Below are positions 8,077 through 17,546 of a DNA stretch of 64,000 nt, piece by piece. Location of the stretch: assembly GCA_005880695.1 (NCBI GenBank), contig VBGR01000034.1, forward strand, positions 1-64,000, written 5' to 3'. Below the pieces are notes generated by a model. That model searched no databases. It was not told the origin of the DNA and saw only the letters and a list, made by a program, of their open reading frames with translations. The translations under genes and the position numbers were made by a program. Position 1 is the stretch's first letter; each line of letters opens with the position of its first letter. This DNA comes from Chloroflexota bacterium. GTDB taxonomy: Bacteria > Chloroflexota > Dormibacteria > Dormibacterales > Dormibacteraceae.

Positions 8077-9837
8077 ATGCGCCGGGCTTCCACGGTGGCG
8101 TTGGCGGCGCTGCTGATCGCCTGTCAGCCCAGCACCGGGCCGCCGCCGCAGGCCACGCCGCCGGTCTCGACCTATCGCCCGGAAGCCGCGGGGCACAAGG
8201 GCGGCACCCTGGTGCTGGCGGACTGGGAGGTGCCCGACACCCTGAACCCGCTGACTGCTCCCACCGAAAACGACCTCCGGGTCGCGGCGATGCTGTTTGC
8301 GCCGCTCTGGAATCTCGATCCCAAGCTGACGTCCTACCCGGACCTGGTCGCCCGCGTTCCCAGCCGGGAGAACGGCGGCGTCAAGGCAGGCGCGGATGGG
8401 ACGACGATGACCATCGACCTGCACTTGAAGCCAGGGCTGGAGTGGAGCGACGGCCAGCCCTTGACCGTCGACGACGTGATCTTCACCTGGCAGTCGATCT
8501 GCGCCGGCGACCTGCCGGTGGCGACCGCCGGCTGGGACCACATCGTGGGGATGGACAGACGGTCCGACACCGAGGTGGTCTGGCGGTTCGGCCCCCGCGC
8601 CGCCGGCGCCTGCGGCCTGCCGGCCGCGACCGCGAGCGGCCTCTACCCGCCCTACCTCCTGCTCGGGCCCCGGGCCAGACTCCTGCCGCGGCACCGGCTG
8701 AGCGCGCTGCCGCTTTCCGCGTGGGCCTCAGATCCCTATTTCCACGGGCCCGACGTGGTCTCCGGCCCTTTCGCCTACAAGAGCGCCGTGAAGGATCAGC
8801 TGCTGACACTCGTCGCCAACCCGCGCTATGCGTCCGGCCGGGACCACGGCGCCTACCTGGACCAGGTCGTCTACCGGACCTACGGCGGCAAGCCAGAGCT
8901 CCTGGGGGGCCTGACGTCAGGCGAGGCAGACGTCGGCTTCCACCTGGGGTCGGACGACATCCCGGTGCTCCAGAAGCTGACCCATTCCACGACGATCATC
9001 GCCCCGAGCCTCCAGACCGAGTTCCTGAACCCGAATCACGCCACAAATGTGCAGACCGGTCGGGCACCGCCCTGGGTGGGCGATCCTCGGGTGCTGGACG
9101 CGCTCAGCCTGGGCGCCGACCGCCAGGCACTCGACAAGACGGTTTTCGGCGGCGTCGCCGAGGCCCCGCCGGGCATCTACCCGACGAGCCTTGTCGCCTA
9201 TGCCGACCGCACCCTCGCCTCCCCGAGCTCCGACTTCGCGGCGGCGCGTCAGACGCTGGAGGACGACGGCTGGAAAGCGGGCGCCGACGGCATCCGCAGC
9301 AAGGCCGGACGGCGCCTCGAGTTCGCGCTGCTGGTCACCTGTGGAAATGCGGTGCGTCAGAAGGAGCAGGAGCTGCTCCAGGCACGCTGGCAGGAGCTCG
9401 GGGCTTCGGTCCGGCCCGCCTGCCTCAATCGGAGCCAGTTCCTGGCGCCCTTCCTGGAGCACGGCGCCAATGCGACAGGCGCGTTCGATATGAGCCTGTA
9501 TTCGAACACCTGGGACGCCGATCCGGCCGTCTGGGCGCCCTTCGCGCAGAGCGACCAGGTGCCCAGCGCGGCGACACCCGACGGCCAGAACTGGAACCGC
9601 TGTGCGGCGGCCCAACTGGACGCCGACTTTCGGGCCGGAGCGGCCACGCTCGACTTCGCAAAGCGCCGGGCGGCATACCTGGCGGCCCAGCGCGTCTGGC
9701 TGGCGGAACACTGTACGATCCCGCTCCTGCAGTGGCCCCGAGTGATCCAACGGCCTTTCAAGCTGCACAACTTCGTCCCTGATCCGAGCTATTCGACAGA
9801 CGCCTGGAACGCGGCGGATTGGTGGGTGGCGGCCTGA
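8077..9837 (+). CDS. Peptide/nickel-type ABC transporter substrate-binding lipoprotein (SBP_bac_5)
   Basis: A 586-residue extracytoplasmic solute-binding protein of the DppA/OppA cluster. The start chosen is the ATG at 8077. It gives a short signal peptide, [16 protein letters not shown], ending in a lipobox (LIAC), so the protein should be lipid-anchored. Family landmarks include [20 protein letters not shown] near the N-terminus, [32 protein letters not shown] and WSDG. The ligand is probably a peptide or related small molecule. No cognate permease or ATPase gene is next to it, so it is an orphan component within this window. It is divergent from pdxS. Confidence 0.9.
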   Translation: MRRASTVALAALLIACQPSTGPPPQATPPVSTYRPEAAGHKGGTLVLADWEVPDTLNPLTAPTENDLRVAAMLFAPLWNLDPKLTSYPDLVARVPSRENGGVKAGADGTTMTIDLHLKPGLEWSDGQPLTVDDVIFTWQSICAGDLPVATAGWDHIVGMDRRSDTEVVWRFGPRAAGACGLPAATASGLYPPYLLLGPRARLLPRHRLSALPLSAWASDPYFHGPDVVSGPFAYKSAVKDQLLTLVANPRYASGRDHGAYLDQVVYRTYGGKPELLGGLTSGEADVGFHLGSDDIPVLQKLTHSTTIIAPSLQTEFLNPNHATNVQTGRAPPWVGDPRVLDALSLGADRQALDKTVFGGVAEAPPGIYPTSLVAYADRTLASPSSDFAAARQTLEDDGWKAGADGIRSKAGRRLEFALLVTCGNAVRQKEQELLQARWQELGASVRPACLNRSQFLAPFLEHGANATGAFDMSLYSNTWDADPAVWAPFAQSDQVPSAATPDGQNWNRCAAAQLDADFRAGAATLDFAKRRAAYLAAQRVWLAEHCTIPLLQWPRVIQRPFKLHNFVPDPSYSTDAWNAADWWVAA

Positions 9838-9868
9838 GCCGGGTCCGCGCGGGAGCCGTCTGCTCAAC

Positions 9869-9898
9869 TTGACTCGGCCGGTCAGGCAAGGCTAGAGT
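9869..9898 (+). promoter_or_regulatory. Promoter of the GH18 gene
   Basis: TTGACT (9869-9874) and TAGAGT (9893-9898) are separated by 18 bp, 29 bp before the ATG at 9928. This is a good sigma-70-type match in the gap after the lipoprotein gene. No clear Shine-Dalgarno precedes the ATG. Confidence 0.55.
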
Positions 9899-9927
9899 TC
9901 CGCCACCGCCACCGGCACTTCCCTGCA

Positions 9928-12699
9928 ATGCCCTTGCATGCTCTCCGCCCTCTAGCTGCTGCTGTCGCCGCCGCCGTGGTGACCGGATTCGTGACCATCA
10001 CCCCCGTCGCGGCCGCGACGACGACTCTGCCACCCCACGACCTGGTCCACCCCTGGATCAATCAGCAGGCGGCGGCCGATTCGGCGCAGCTCCCGCCAAC
10101 AGTGTCCGGACCTGCCTTCACGAAGCCGGCTCCCCTGGCGGCCAGGCCGAACGCGGTCAGCCCGTCGTCGTCAGGTCCCAGGCGCGAGGTGTTCGGCTTC
10201 GTCAACGCCGGCAATCTCGGCAGCTCGGCCGTCGGCTACACCACCTGGAACCTCGACCTGCTTTCGACGGTCGCCTACTTCGGGGTCCACGTCAACAGCG
10301 GCGACGGCAACCTGGTCACCTCCGACACCGGCTGGGCGGTGCTCAACTCGGGCACCATGTCGGCGTTCGTCTCGGCCGCCCATGGGCACGGAACTCGCGT
10401 CGTGATGACGATCCAGCTCTTCGACTTCGGCGCCGGAACGCCTCAGATGTGCAGCGGGTTGACCCACACGGGCTCGACGATCTCGCAGTCGGTCCAGCAG
10501 ATGAACGCGCACGGGCTCGACGGCATCAACATCGACTACGAAGGACTCAACGGCAGCTGCGGAACCTCCGACCCGAGCTGGGCGCGCCACGGTCTCACGT
10601 CGTTCGCGCAGAACCTGCGGTCGGCAATGCCGGCGGGGTCCTATCTGTCGATCGACAGCTACGCGGCGTCGGCGGGCGATCCTTACAACTTCTTCGATGT
10701 CGTGGAGCTCGCGAAGTCGGTCGACTCCTTCTTCATCATGGCGTACGACAGCGACTGGTCCAACTACTCGGGCCCGCCGACCTACTGCAGCCGCTATTGC
10801 CTGAACCCGGTCTCGCCTCTTTCCGCCTACACCTACAACGACACCCGCGCAGCCGGCGAGTACGCAAGCGCCGTCCCCGCCAGCAAGGTCATCCTCGGGC
10901 TGCCTTATTACAACCGTGGCGCCTGCGTCAATTCGACGGCGCCGAACCAGTACCCCGCGGGCGGCCTCTGGACGCTGACCTACCGCGGCGGCATCTCGAT
11001 GCCGTCCGATCCCGACAACACCAACTTCGCCTCCCACCGCGACAGCTACGACGGCGTGAGCCCCTGGTCGACCTGGAACTCCGGCCATCCCGCCTGTCTC
11101 GAGCAGATGTACTGGGACGACATCGGGTCACTCGGCGCCAAATACGACCTCGTCAACCGTGACAACCTGCGCGGCGTCGGCCTCTTCACGCTCGACTATG
11201 GGGGTGGGGCGTCCGAACTCTGGAGCACGCTCGCCACGCACTTCAGCCTGATACCGGGCGCTCCGGCTGCCCTCGTCCCCTGCGCCGGAGCCAGCTCAGC
11301 CTCGATCAGCTGGTCGCCGAGCCCGAGCTCAGCCGGCGTCTCCAGCTACACGGTGACGGCATCGCCTGGCGGCGCGACCGTGTCAGTGCCCGGCACGACG
11401 ACCTTCGCCACCCTCGGCGGCTTGACGCCCGGCAGCAGCTACACGCTCACCGTGCAGGGAGTGAACCAGTACGGCAACGGCGTCACGTCGGTTCCCAGCG
11501 ACGCGATAACTGTCGCTCAGTCGGTCCAAACGTCGCGTTTCAGCTGGTATGACACGGCCAGCCCGGGCATGCTTGCCGACAACGTTCACCTGGTGAACCC
11601 GGGATCGACGGCGAGCTCCGGATGCGTGCGTCTGGGTGGCTCGCTTTATCGCTTCTCGCTGGCCCCTCAGCAGGGAACCCACTTGAGCCTCGGTCAGGGC
11701 CAGATCGGAGGGCCCATCGAGGTGACGGTCGCCTCCGGCCCGAGCGTGATCGCATCCCAGCGGGTGCAGTACTACCAGACCTTCAACGAGACCCCGGCGA
11801 CGCCGCTCGCGCTCGCCTCCAACACGGTTTACTTTCCCTGGTTCGATCGCATCAGCAGCCCTGGGTTCCAGGCCGACAACATCCACGTGATCAACCCCGG
11901 TCCGGCCGACGCCAGCGTCACGGTGACGATCCCGGGCCAACCGGGCTGCAGCCCGAGCGCCACGCTGCAACCGGGCGCGGAGCAGTACTTCACCTGCGCC
12001 AGAGGCTTCGGCGGACCCGTAGTCGTCCAGTCGTCCGGGAATCCCGTCATCGCCTCCCAGCGCGTCCAGTACTACCGGTCATTCAACGAGACGCGCGGCT
12101 TGCCTGCTTCGGCAGCAGGGACGAGTCTCTACTTCAGCTGGTACGACAACCTCTCCAGCCCGGGGTTTTTGAACGACAACATCCACCTCGTCAACCCGGG
12201 CGCCAGCGACGCACACGCCACCGTCACCATCCCCAATTGCGGGGCCATCGCGCGCACGGTGCCGGCACACGGCGAGTCGGCACCGGTCTCCTGCGCGGGA
12301 TTCGGCGGCCCGGTGGTGGTCACCTCCGACCAGCCTGTATTGGCCTCGCAGCGGGTGCAGTATTACCAGACCTTCAACGAGGTTTCCGCGGTGCGCGCCA
12401 GCGACGCCGCCACGGCCCTCTACATGAGCTGGTTCGATCGGCTCTCGAGCCCCGGCTTCCAGGCCGACAACGTGCATGTCGTGAACCCGCAAACCACGAC
12501 CGCCCACGTCAGCGTCTCCATCCCTGGCTGCGCACCGTTCAGCGGGACTGTGGGGCCCAATGGGGCAAGCTACTTCACCTGTCCGGCGGGGTTCGGCGGG
12601 CCGGTCGCCGTCACCGCCGACGTTGCGGTGGTGGCGTCGCAGCGCGTGCAGTTCTACCAGTCGTTCAACGAAGTCGTCGCAGTCAGCCCCGACGGCTGA
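9928..12699 (+). CDS. Secreted GH18 chitinase-like protein with FN3 and four C-terminal repeats
   Basis: A 923-residue exported protein. It has a Sec signal peptide (PLAAAVAAAVVTGF, cleavage after an AxA near residue 30), a Ser/Pro-rich linker, then a glycoside hydrolase 18 domain (about 85-445). The catalytic motif is DGINIDYE (198-205), with the proton-donor Glu present and the fourth position N rather than D, as in some spore-lytic GH18 enzymes. A fibronectin type III domain follows (about 447-535). After it come four tandem repeats of about 98 residues (starting at nt 11542, 11836, 12136 and 12427). Each opens W(Y/F)D..SSPGFQADN(I/V)H and ends FGGPVVV...ASQRVQYYQTFNE. The likely role is glycan hydrolysis at or outside the cell surface; the repeats may bind wall or polymer. 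No sortase motif was seen. Confidence 0.9.
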   Translation: MPLHALRPLAAAVAAAVVTGFVTITPVAAATTTLPPHDLVHPWINQQAAADSAQLPPTVSGPAFTKPAPLAARPNAVSPSSSGPRREVFGFVNAGNLGSSAVGYTTWNLDLLSTVAYFGVHVNSGDGNLVTSDTGWAVLNSGTMSAFVSAAHGHGTRVVMTIQLFDFGAGTPQMCSGLTHTGSTISQSVQQMNAHGLDGINIDYEGLNGSCGTSDPSWARHGLTSFAQNLRSAMPAGSYLSIDSYAASAGDPYNFFDVVELAKSVDSFFIMAYDSDWSNYSGPPTYCSRYCLNPVSPLSAYTYNDTRAAGEYASAVPASKVILGLPYYNRGACVNSTAPNQYPAGGLWTLTYRGGISMPSDPDNTNFASHRDSYDGVSPWSTWNSGHPACLEQMYWDDIGSLGAKYDLVNRDNLRGVGLFTLDYGGGASELWSTLATHFSLIPGAPAALVPCAGASSASISWSPSPSSAGVSSYTVTASPGGATVSVPGTTTFATLGGLTPGSSYTLTVQGVNQYGNGVTSVPSDAITVAQSVQTSRFSWYDTASPGMLADNVHLVNPGSTASSGCVRLGGSLYRFSLAPQQGTHLSLGQGQIGGPIEVTVASGPSVIASQRVQYYQTFNETPATPLALASNTVYFPWFDRISSPGFQADNIHVINPGPADASVTVTIPGQPGCSPSATLQPGAEQYFTCARGFGGPVVVQSSGNPVIASQRVQYYRSFNETRGLPASAAGTSLYFSWYDNLSSPGFLNDNIHLVNPGASDAHATVTIPNCGAIARTVPAHGESAPVSCAGFGGPVVVTSDQPVLASQRVQYYQTFNEVSAVRASDAATALYMSWFDRLSSPGFQADNVHVVNPQTTTAHVSVSIPGCAPFSGTVGPNGASYFTCPAGFGGPVAVTADVAVVASQRVQFYQSFNEVVAVSPDG

Positions 12700-12720
12700 C
12701 AGCGCGTGAGAGGTGGCCGC

Positions 12721-13584
12721 TCAGGCCGGCAGCCGCGGCATGATCCTGCGGTAGGCGCGCCGAGCCAGCCTGCCGAATCGGTAGGATGCGCTGCTTTCGA
12801 TCTGGGCGAGCCTCGCCCGGGTTTCGGCCAGCTCGCCGACCAACCGGGCGTGGGCCGCGACCACCTTCTCAGGCAGGTTGATCTGCACCGGCGTGGCGCT
12901 GCCTTCTCCAGCCACCACGATGTACTGGTAGGCACGGGCCTCTGGCGAGTCCATCAGCGCCCAGAACTGGCGCGTCGGCTTCAGACCCAGAGCTTCCAGC
13001 CGCTGCTCGATGAGGTCCTCGGGTAGGTCGGAGACGACGGCATCGAAGCTCTCTACCGCCAGGCCAGCGCTCTGGAACAGCTCCAGGATCGATTGCTTCG
13101 TGAAGTACTTGAGATGTGTGTCGTCGAGCAAGCCCAGCCGTTCGTAAGCGAAGCTGCCCTCCATCAGCTCCACCCGGAGCGAGAGGTGTGCGACGTTCGG
13201 TATCGATGCGATCACCTGACCAGACCTGGCGAGTAGTTGAGCGGCGCCCCCCAGCGCGGTCGCCGGCCGCTTCAGGTGCTCGAGGACATCGGCAAACACG
13301 ATTGCATCGAACTCGAGGCCGGCCAGGTCGTTCCAGTCGAAGCTGTCGAGATCGCCGCCGAAGACGCGCTCGAAACCGCGCTGGCGAGCCTGATCTGCAT
13401 CGTCCGGATCGATCTCGATTCCCCACACACGCGCTCCGCGCTTCTTGATAAGGGCCTCCCCGAGATAGCCGCTGCTGCAGCCGACGTCGAGGACCCTGGA
13501 GTTCTCTGGAACCAGCTCAACGATCTTGGTGGTCGAGGTGCTCGGGTTGTCCAGATCGACGCTCTGCCGAGAGTACTTCGACAC
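12721..13584 (-). CDS. Class I SAM-dependent methyltransferase
   Basis: A 287-residue Rossmann-fold methyltransferase. Motif I is VLDVGCSSGYLGEAL, followed by the acidic residue in GIEIDPDDADQA and motif IV-like FDAIVFADVLEHLKRP. The last 50 residues form a helical segment (AHARLVGELAETRARLAQIE) ending in a basic tail, a layout common in methyltransferases of surface-glycan clusters. The substrate is unknown and there are no glycosyltransferases beside it. It is convergent with the GH18 gene (21 bp). Confidence 0.85.
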   Translation of the reverse strand: MSKYSRQSVDLDNPSTSTTKIVELVPENSRVLDVGCSSGYLGEALIKKRGARVWGIEIDPDDADQARQRGFERVFGGDLDSFDWNDLAGLEFDAIVFADVLEHLKRPATALGGAAQLLARSGQVIASIPNVAHLSLRVELMEGSFAYERLGLLDDTHLKYFTKQSILELFQSAGLAVESFDAVVSDLPEDLIEQRLEALGLKPTRQFWALMDSPEARAYQYIVVAGEGSATPVQINLPEKVVAAHARLVGELAETRARLAQIESSASYRFGRLARRAYRRIMPRLPA

Positions 13585-13639
13585 ATCAGCATCTTAGATC
13601 GGCCCTCGAGGCGGTCCTTCCGGAGAGGACAGGTCGAGG

Positions 13640-14242
13640 CTAGAGGACTTCGAGCAGCTGGGCGCGCTTGGATTGGTATTCGGCGTCGGTGAGGAGACCG
13701 CCCCGGTGCAGGCGGCTCAGCATGTCCATCTCCTCGAGCACATCAAGCAGGGGCGCCATCGTGCGGCGAGCCAGGTAAGCCTCCGAAGGCACCCCCTTGT
13801 CCTCCTCGACGCGGCCGTCGAACTCGCGGACATAGAAGAGCGCTTTGATCGCTGAGAAGGGGATCGCCAGGCGAAGGCTTCCCGAGGACCCGTTGCCTTT
13901 GGCGCTGCCGTTGCCGTTGCCGCTGCCGTCGCCGTTGGGCTTCTCGGGATGGAGGTGAAGGGCAACGCCGTAGCGGTGGCGGACTACCTCGCCACCGACC
14001 CAGCCGCGGAGGACCTCGCCGTCGAGGAAGCGGATGGCCACCTTCTTGGTATGGGACTCGGGCTCGGTTTCAGGCAGCTCGACGAACTTGACCGCCGTCA
14101 ACGGGATCCACGCCAGCTCGCTGTTTTCGAGCCCGCTCGCGTCCTGGATCTCGAGGATGAAGTCGGGTTCGTCGAGGTCGAGGTCCCGCGCCTCCCCCTC
14201 GAGCACCTCGTCGTCGAAGAACCGGACTTTAACCTTGCTCAT
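13640..14242 (-). CDS. Two-copy small beta domain protein with SHOCT-like C-terminus
   Basis: A 200-residue hypothetical protein. Two copies of a short module are visible: VRFFDDEVLEGEARDLDLDE near the start and IRFLDGEVLRGWVGGEV near residue 70. Each is followed by an (I/A)IPFSAIKALFY-type strand. Between the copies is a Gly/Asn/Ser-rich low-complexity stretch (about 105-120). The C-terminus LSRLHRGGLLTDAEYQSKRAQ resembles a SHOCT oligomerisation motif. This is probably a cytoplasmic regulatory or scaffold protein; no enzymatic motif was found. It starts 7 bp after the sigma factor gene, so it is likely cotranscribed with it. Confidence 0.7.
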   Translation of the reverse strand: MSKVKVRFFDDEVLEGEARDLDLDEPDFILEIQDASGLENSELAWIPLTAVKFVELPETEPESHTKKVAIRFLDGEVLRGWVGGEVVRHRYGVALHLHPEKPNGDGSGNGNGSAKGNGSSGSLRLAIPFSAIKALFYVREFDGRVEEDKGVPSEAYLARRTMAPLLDVLEEMDMLSRLHRGGLLTDAEYQSKRAQLLEVL

Positions 14243-14249
14243 AGGTCGA

Positions 14250-15011
14250 TCATGACGCTCCCCCTTCCGATGCTAACGGACGCCGGCGGCTTCTCCTGCG
14301 AGGCACGATCTTGCGCGAGCATTTGACGCAGCCGGCGAGATGGCGGCGGACCGCCTCCTCCTGCCCACGACGCAGCTTACCGGCCAGGAAGGGCTTCAGG
14401 AGCGGCTGCACCTCGGCGCACTCCATTTCGAGGCCGCCCTGCTCGGCGACGAACTCTTCTTTGAAGCGAAGCCGCGCCCGGTAGACGAGCGTCTCGACGG
14501 CGCTTTCGCTGATCCCCATCGCCTTGGCTATGCGGCGGTAGCTGAATCCCTGGAGCTCACGCAGCGTCAGCACCAGTCGGTACTTCTCGGGAAGGCGCTG
14601 GGCGACCTGGAACACCTGCCGCCGCAGCTCTCGCTGCTCAAAGCTGACCACCGGGTCGAAGCGGGGCGGCGCAGGTAGGTCGTAGAGCAGCTCCCTTTCG
14701 TCGTCCGGGCGATCCTCGGCTCGGAGGTCGCGGCGACGGCGACGGAGCTCGTCACGGCAGAGGTTCTGGGCGACTGTATGGATCCAGCCACCGAAGTTGA
14801 ACGACTCGTCGACACGATCCATCGTTCGCAGCGACCGGATGAACGTCTCCTGCGCGATGTCCTCGGCCAGCAGCTGGTCGCCGAGCGTGCGGTGGACGAG
14901 CCGGTAGATCGTTGCTACGTAGCGTCGGTGGAGCTCTTCGAAAGCGCTCACCTCGCCGGCCCTGAACGCAGCCACCAGCTGGGCGTCGGTGCGCTCCAGT
15001 GCCTGGCTCAC
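14250..15011 (-). CDS. ECF RNA polymerase sigma factor with C-terminal zinc-finger-like domain
   Basis: A 253-residue sigma-70 family ECF factor. Region 2 is FEELHRRYVATIYRLVHRTLG to ETFIRSLRTM, and region 4 is LPEKYRLVLTLRELQGFSYR with the HTH AKAMGISESAVETLVYRAR. After region 4 a C-terminal extension has ECAEVQPLLKPFLAGK and RRHLAGCVKC. This matches the zf-HC2 / anti-sigma ZAS pattern (C ... H-x3-C-x2-C), which normally occurs in a separate anti-sigma factor. GTG start, GTGA overlap with the glxK stop. The built-in zinc-finger could make it self-regulating; that is inference. Confidence 0.9.
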   Translation of the reverse strand: MSQALERTDAQLVAAFRAGEVSAFEELHRRYVATIYRLVHRTLGDQLLAEDIAQETFIRSLRTMDRVDESFNFGGWIHTVAQNLCRDELRRRRRDLRAEDRPDDERELLYDLPAPPRFDPVVSFEQRELRRQVFQVAQRLPEKYRLVLTLRELQGFSYRRIAKAMGISESAVETLVYRARLRFKEEFVAEQGGLEMECAEVQPLLKPFLAGKLRRGQEEAVRRHLAGCVKCSRKIVPRRRSRRRPLASEGGAS

Positions 15012-16114
15012 GCGAGCATCTCCTGGGCGACTCGGGAGGCCGCACGCTCCAGGTGCTCGGCAGGCCTGGCGAGGAGCTCATCCGGGTCGCCTTCCAGCGG
15101 CACGACCGGCGCGCCGAGCGTCTCCCAACCTTCGCCCAGGCTGCCGGCGATCAGAACGACCGGCACTCCGGCAGCCCCCGCCCGTCTCATCACCTCTGAC
15201 GGACCCTTGCCGTAGGCGGTCTGGCGATCGACGCGGCCCTCGCCGGTGACGACGAGGCGCGCCCCTGGCAAGGCACGGTCGAGGCCGGACGCCTCGACGA
15301 TGAGGGAAGCGCCGCGGACCAGCTCGGCGTCGAGGAAAGCGAGCAGTCCGGCGCCGGTCCCGCCGGCCGCACCAGCGCCGGGGACGTCGCGGACCTCCTT
15401 GCGCAGATCGCGAGCCACCACGTCGGCGAAGTGGGCGAGCGCTCGGTCGAGCTCGTCGATCATCTCCGGGGTGGCGCCCTTCTGCGGGCCGTAGACGGCC
15501 GTGGCCCCTTCGGGCCCGCAGAGCGGGTTGGTGACATCGCAGGCGACGCGAACGCGGACCTTTCGCCAGCCGGGGTCGACACCCGAGGCGTCGATGCGGG
15601 CGAGCCGCGCCAGGGCCGCGCCGCCTGGCGGGAGGTCGTCCCCACGCGCATCCAGGAGCCTGAACCCGAGGGCCTGGCCCATACCTGCGCCGCCATCGTT
15701 CGTGGCGGAGCCGCCGATCCCGGCGACGAGCGTCCTGATTCCTCTCCTCCTGGCGGCCTCCAGCACCTGCCCGAAGCCGTACGTGGTAGTAACGCGCGGA
15801 TCTCGCCGTTCTTTCGGCAGCAGCGGCAGGCCGCTGGCGGAGGCCAGCTCCACGACCGCACTGCGCCCGCCCTCGATGAGACCGTAAACAGCTGTCACGG
15901 GATCACCGAGCGGGCCGTTCACCGTGAGCTCGATGCGTTCGCCGTGGTGGGCGGCAACCAGGGCGTCGACGGTCCCCTCGCCGCCGTCCGCGACGGGAAC
16001 TTCGATCACGTGCGCCTCCGGCCGGACGCGCCGGATCCCGCGGGCGATGGCGGTGGCTGCTTCTGGGGCACCAAGGGTTCCTTTGAACGGGTTCGGGGCT
16101 ACGACGACGCGCAG
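15008..16114 (-). CDS. glxK: Glycerate kinase, probable CTG start
   Basis: Phosphorylates glycerate in the glyoxylate/serine route (GlxK/GarK type-1 family). The conserved N-terminus RVVVAPNPFKGTL lies upstream of the first conventional start codon (nt 16009). Other family blocks are VPVADGGEGTVDAL, GIGGSATNDGGAGMGQALG, TNPLCGPEGA and VTGEGRVDRQTAYGKGP. With the CTG at 16114-16112 the protein has 368 residues, the family norm, and CTG falls exactly at the expected Met. An ATC one codon earlier is the alternative. No ATG, GTG or TTG occurs in frame between ilvE and the conserved block. It is downstream of ilvE (40 bp) and overlaps the sigma factor gene by 4 nt. Confidence 0.9.
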   Translation of the reverse strand: MRVVVAPNPFKGTLGAPEAATAIARGIRRVRPEAHVIEVPVADGGEGTVDALVAAHHGERIELTVNGPLGDPVTAVYGLIEGGRSAVVELASASGLPLLPKERRDPRVTTTYGFGQVLEAARRRGIRTLVAGIGGSATNDGGAGMGQALGFRLLDARGDDLPPGGAALARLARIDASGVDPGWRKVRVRVACDVTNPLCGPEGATAVYGPQKGATPEMIDELDRALAHFADVVARDLRKEVRDVPGAGAAGGTGAGLLAFLDAELVRGASLIVEASGLDRALPGARLVVTGEGRVDRQTAYGKGPSEVMRRAGAAGVPVVLIAGSLGEGWETLGAPVVPLEGDPDELLARPAEHLERAASRVAQEMLA

Positions 16115-16154
16115 GATAGCCGACTTACCAACAGTGGCCGACCTGACGGACGGT

Positions 16155-17120
16155 TTAGTAGACCGGGAGGCTCCAGTCGGAATACTTGGGATTGTCTCCC
16201 CGGCAGGCCCCGAAATAGATCTCCTGCAGCTCGCCCGTGAACTCGCCGATCTTGCCGTCGGCGACCGTGCGGCGGTCGACCTCGATCACCGGGGAGATCT
16301 GGGCGCCGGTCCCGCAGAGGAAGAGCTCATCGCAGGTATAAAGCTCGGTCCGGTCGATCGAGCGCTCGACGACACGTTTCCCAAGCTCGTCCTCGATCAG
16401 CTTGATGATGAGCTTGCGGGTGATGCCCTCCAGGATGTCGTCGGTGACCGGCGGCGTCACGAATTCGCCTTCCTTGTAGAGGAAGAGGTTCTCGGCGCTG
16501 CCTTCCGAAACGTGTCCGTCGACCGTTAGCACGATCGCCTCGTCGAACCCGCCCTCCTCGGCTTCGCTCTTGGCGAGCGCCGAGTTGGCATAGGCCCCGG
16601 TGACCTTGGCGCGAGCCGGCAGCGACTGGTCGGAAACCCGGCGCCAGCTGCTGACCATGCAGCGGATCCCGTTCTCGACGTCCACGTAATTGCCGAAAGG
16701 CGCGGTGTAGATCGCGAAACTCTCGGGCACACCGTGGAGGCGCACGCCGATGATCTCGGCGGATTTGAAGAGGAGCGGGCGGATGTAGACATCGCCCTGG
16801 TATTCGTTGCGGCGGAGCAGCTCCATCGTGATGTTGAGAAGCTCTTCGGTCGTGTGCGGCAGCGTCATGCGCATGATGTTCCCGGAGCGACGCAGCCGCT
16901 CGTAGTGGGGCCCTCCCTGGAGCAGGTAGAGCTGCGACTTGCCTGCATTCCAGTAAGCGCGGATGCCTTCGAAGCAGCCGGTTCCGTAATGGAGCGCGTG
17001 GGTCATGAGGCCGATCCTGGCGTCCTGGTAACGGCGGTATTCGCCGTTCAGGTAAACCCAGCTGTTCGGGTGCTCAGGGCTCGTGGCCGGCTTCGCACCC
17101 CGCTGGGTCTCGATGCTCAT
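16155..17120 (-). CDS. ilvE: Branched-chain amino acid aminotransferase
   Basis: A 321-residue class IV PLP aminotransferase for Leu/Ile/Val. Seen: HALHYGTGCFEGIRAYW near the N-terminus, the PLP lysine in ARAKVTGAYANSALAKSEA, EGSAENLFLYKEG and the cofactor-phosphate segment LFLCGTGAQISPVIEVD. The ATG at 17120 starts 31 bp from the divergent membrane protein gene. The reading frame is open far upstream, but that part is antisense to yajQ and is not coding. Confidence 0.95.
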   Translation of the reverse strand: MSIETQRGAKPATSPEHPNSWVYLNGEYRRYQDARIGLMTHALHYGTGCFEGIRAYWNAGKSQLYLLQGGPHYERLRRSGNIMRMTLPHTTEELLNITMELLRRNEYQGDVYIRPLLFKSAEIIGVRLHGVPESFAIYTAPFGNYVDVENGIRCMVSSWRRVSDQSLPARAKVTGAYANSALAKSEAEEGGFDEAIVLTVDGHVSEGSAENLFLYKEGEFVTPPVTDDILEGITRKLIIKLIEDELGKRVVERSIDRTELYTCDELFLCGTGAQISPVIEVDRRTVADGKIGEFTGELQEIYFGACRGDNPKYSDWSLPVY

Positions 17121-17150
17121 GCGGCCCTGATTGTAATCTTGTGACCGTCG

Positions 17151-17528
17151 ATGACCCTGTACGACATCATCGCCGAGCTGCGGCGCGAGCACCAGACCGC
17201 CGCCGCCTCGAAAACCCTCGACCTGGTCATGATCGAGCTCGGCAAGACGCGCGACAACCTGCGCTCGGCGCTCGCCAACCTGGAGGGGCAAACGCTCCCA
17301 CCGGGGGGGCGCGAGATCCTCAAAGAGCTGGAGACGCGCGCCGAGCGGGTTGGCCTCGACGACCTCGACTACCCGGCGGTCGAGATGGCCGGATACAAGC
17401 CTCCCCTGGAGCCCGTCCCCGAGGGTACCTGGGGCATCGCGCTGATCCTCGGCGGCACCTCGCTTGTGATCGTGATCTTGGCCGTGGCGGCCATCGTGGC
17501 CGGCGTGAAGAGCGCCACCGGCCACTAG
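17151..17528 (+). CDS. Hypothetical protein with C-terminal membrane anchor
   Basis: A 125-residue protein with a mostly helical, charged N-terminal part (DIIAELRREHQTAAASKTLD) and one strong transmembrane segment near the C-terminus (GIALILGGTSLVIVILAVAA). It is probably tail-anchored with the bulk in the cytoplasm. No family was recognised. It starts a plus-strand group with yajQ and hisA and is divergent from ilvE. Confidence 0.65.
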   Translation: MTLYDIIAELRREHQTAAASKTLDLVMIELGKTRDNLRSALANLEGQTLPPGGREILKELETRAERVGLDDLDYPAVEMAGYKPPLEPVPEGTWGIALILGGTSLVIVILAVAAIVAGVKSATGH

Positions 17529-17546
17529 TGACACCCGCCCGCTGAC

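Noticed and set aside
7767-9782. Long open frame overlapping the peptide-binding lipoprotein in another frame
   Set aside because: The lipoprotein frame has a signal peptide and family motifs; the alternative is Arg/Pro-rich noise.
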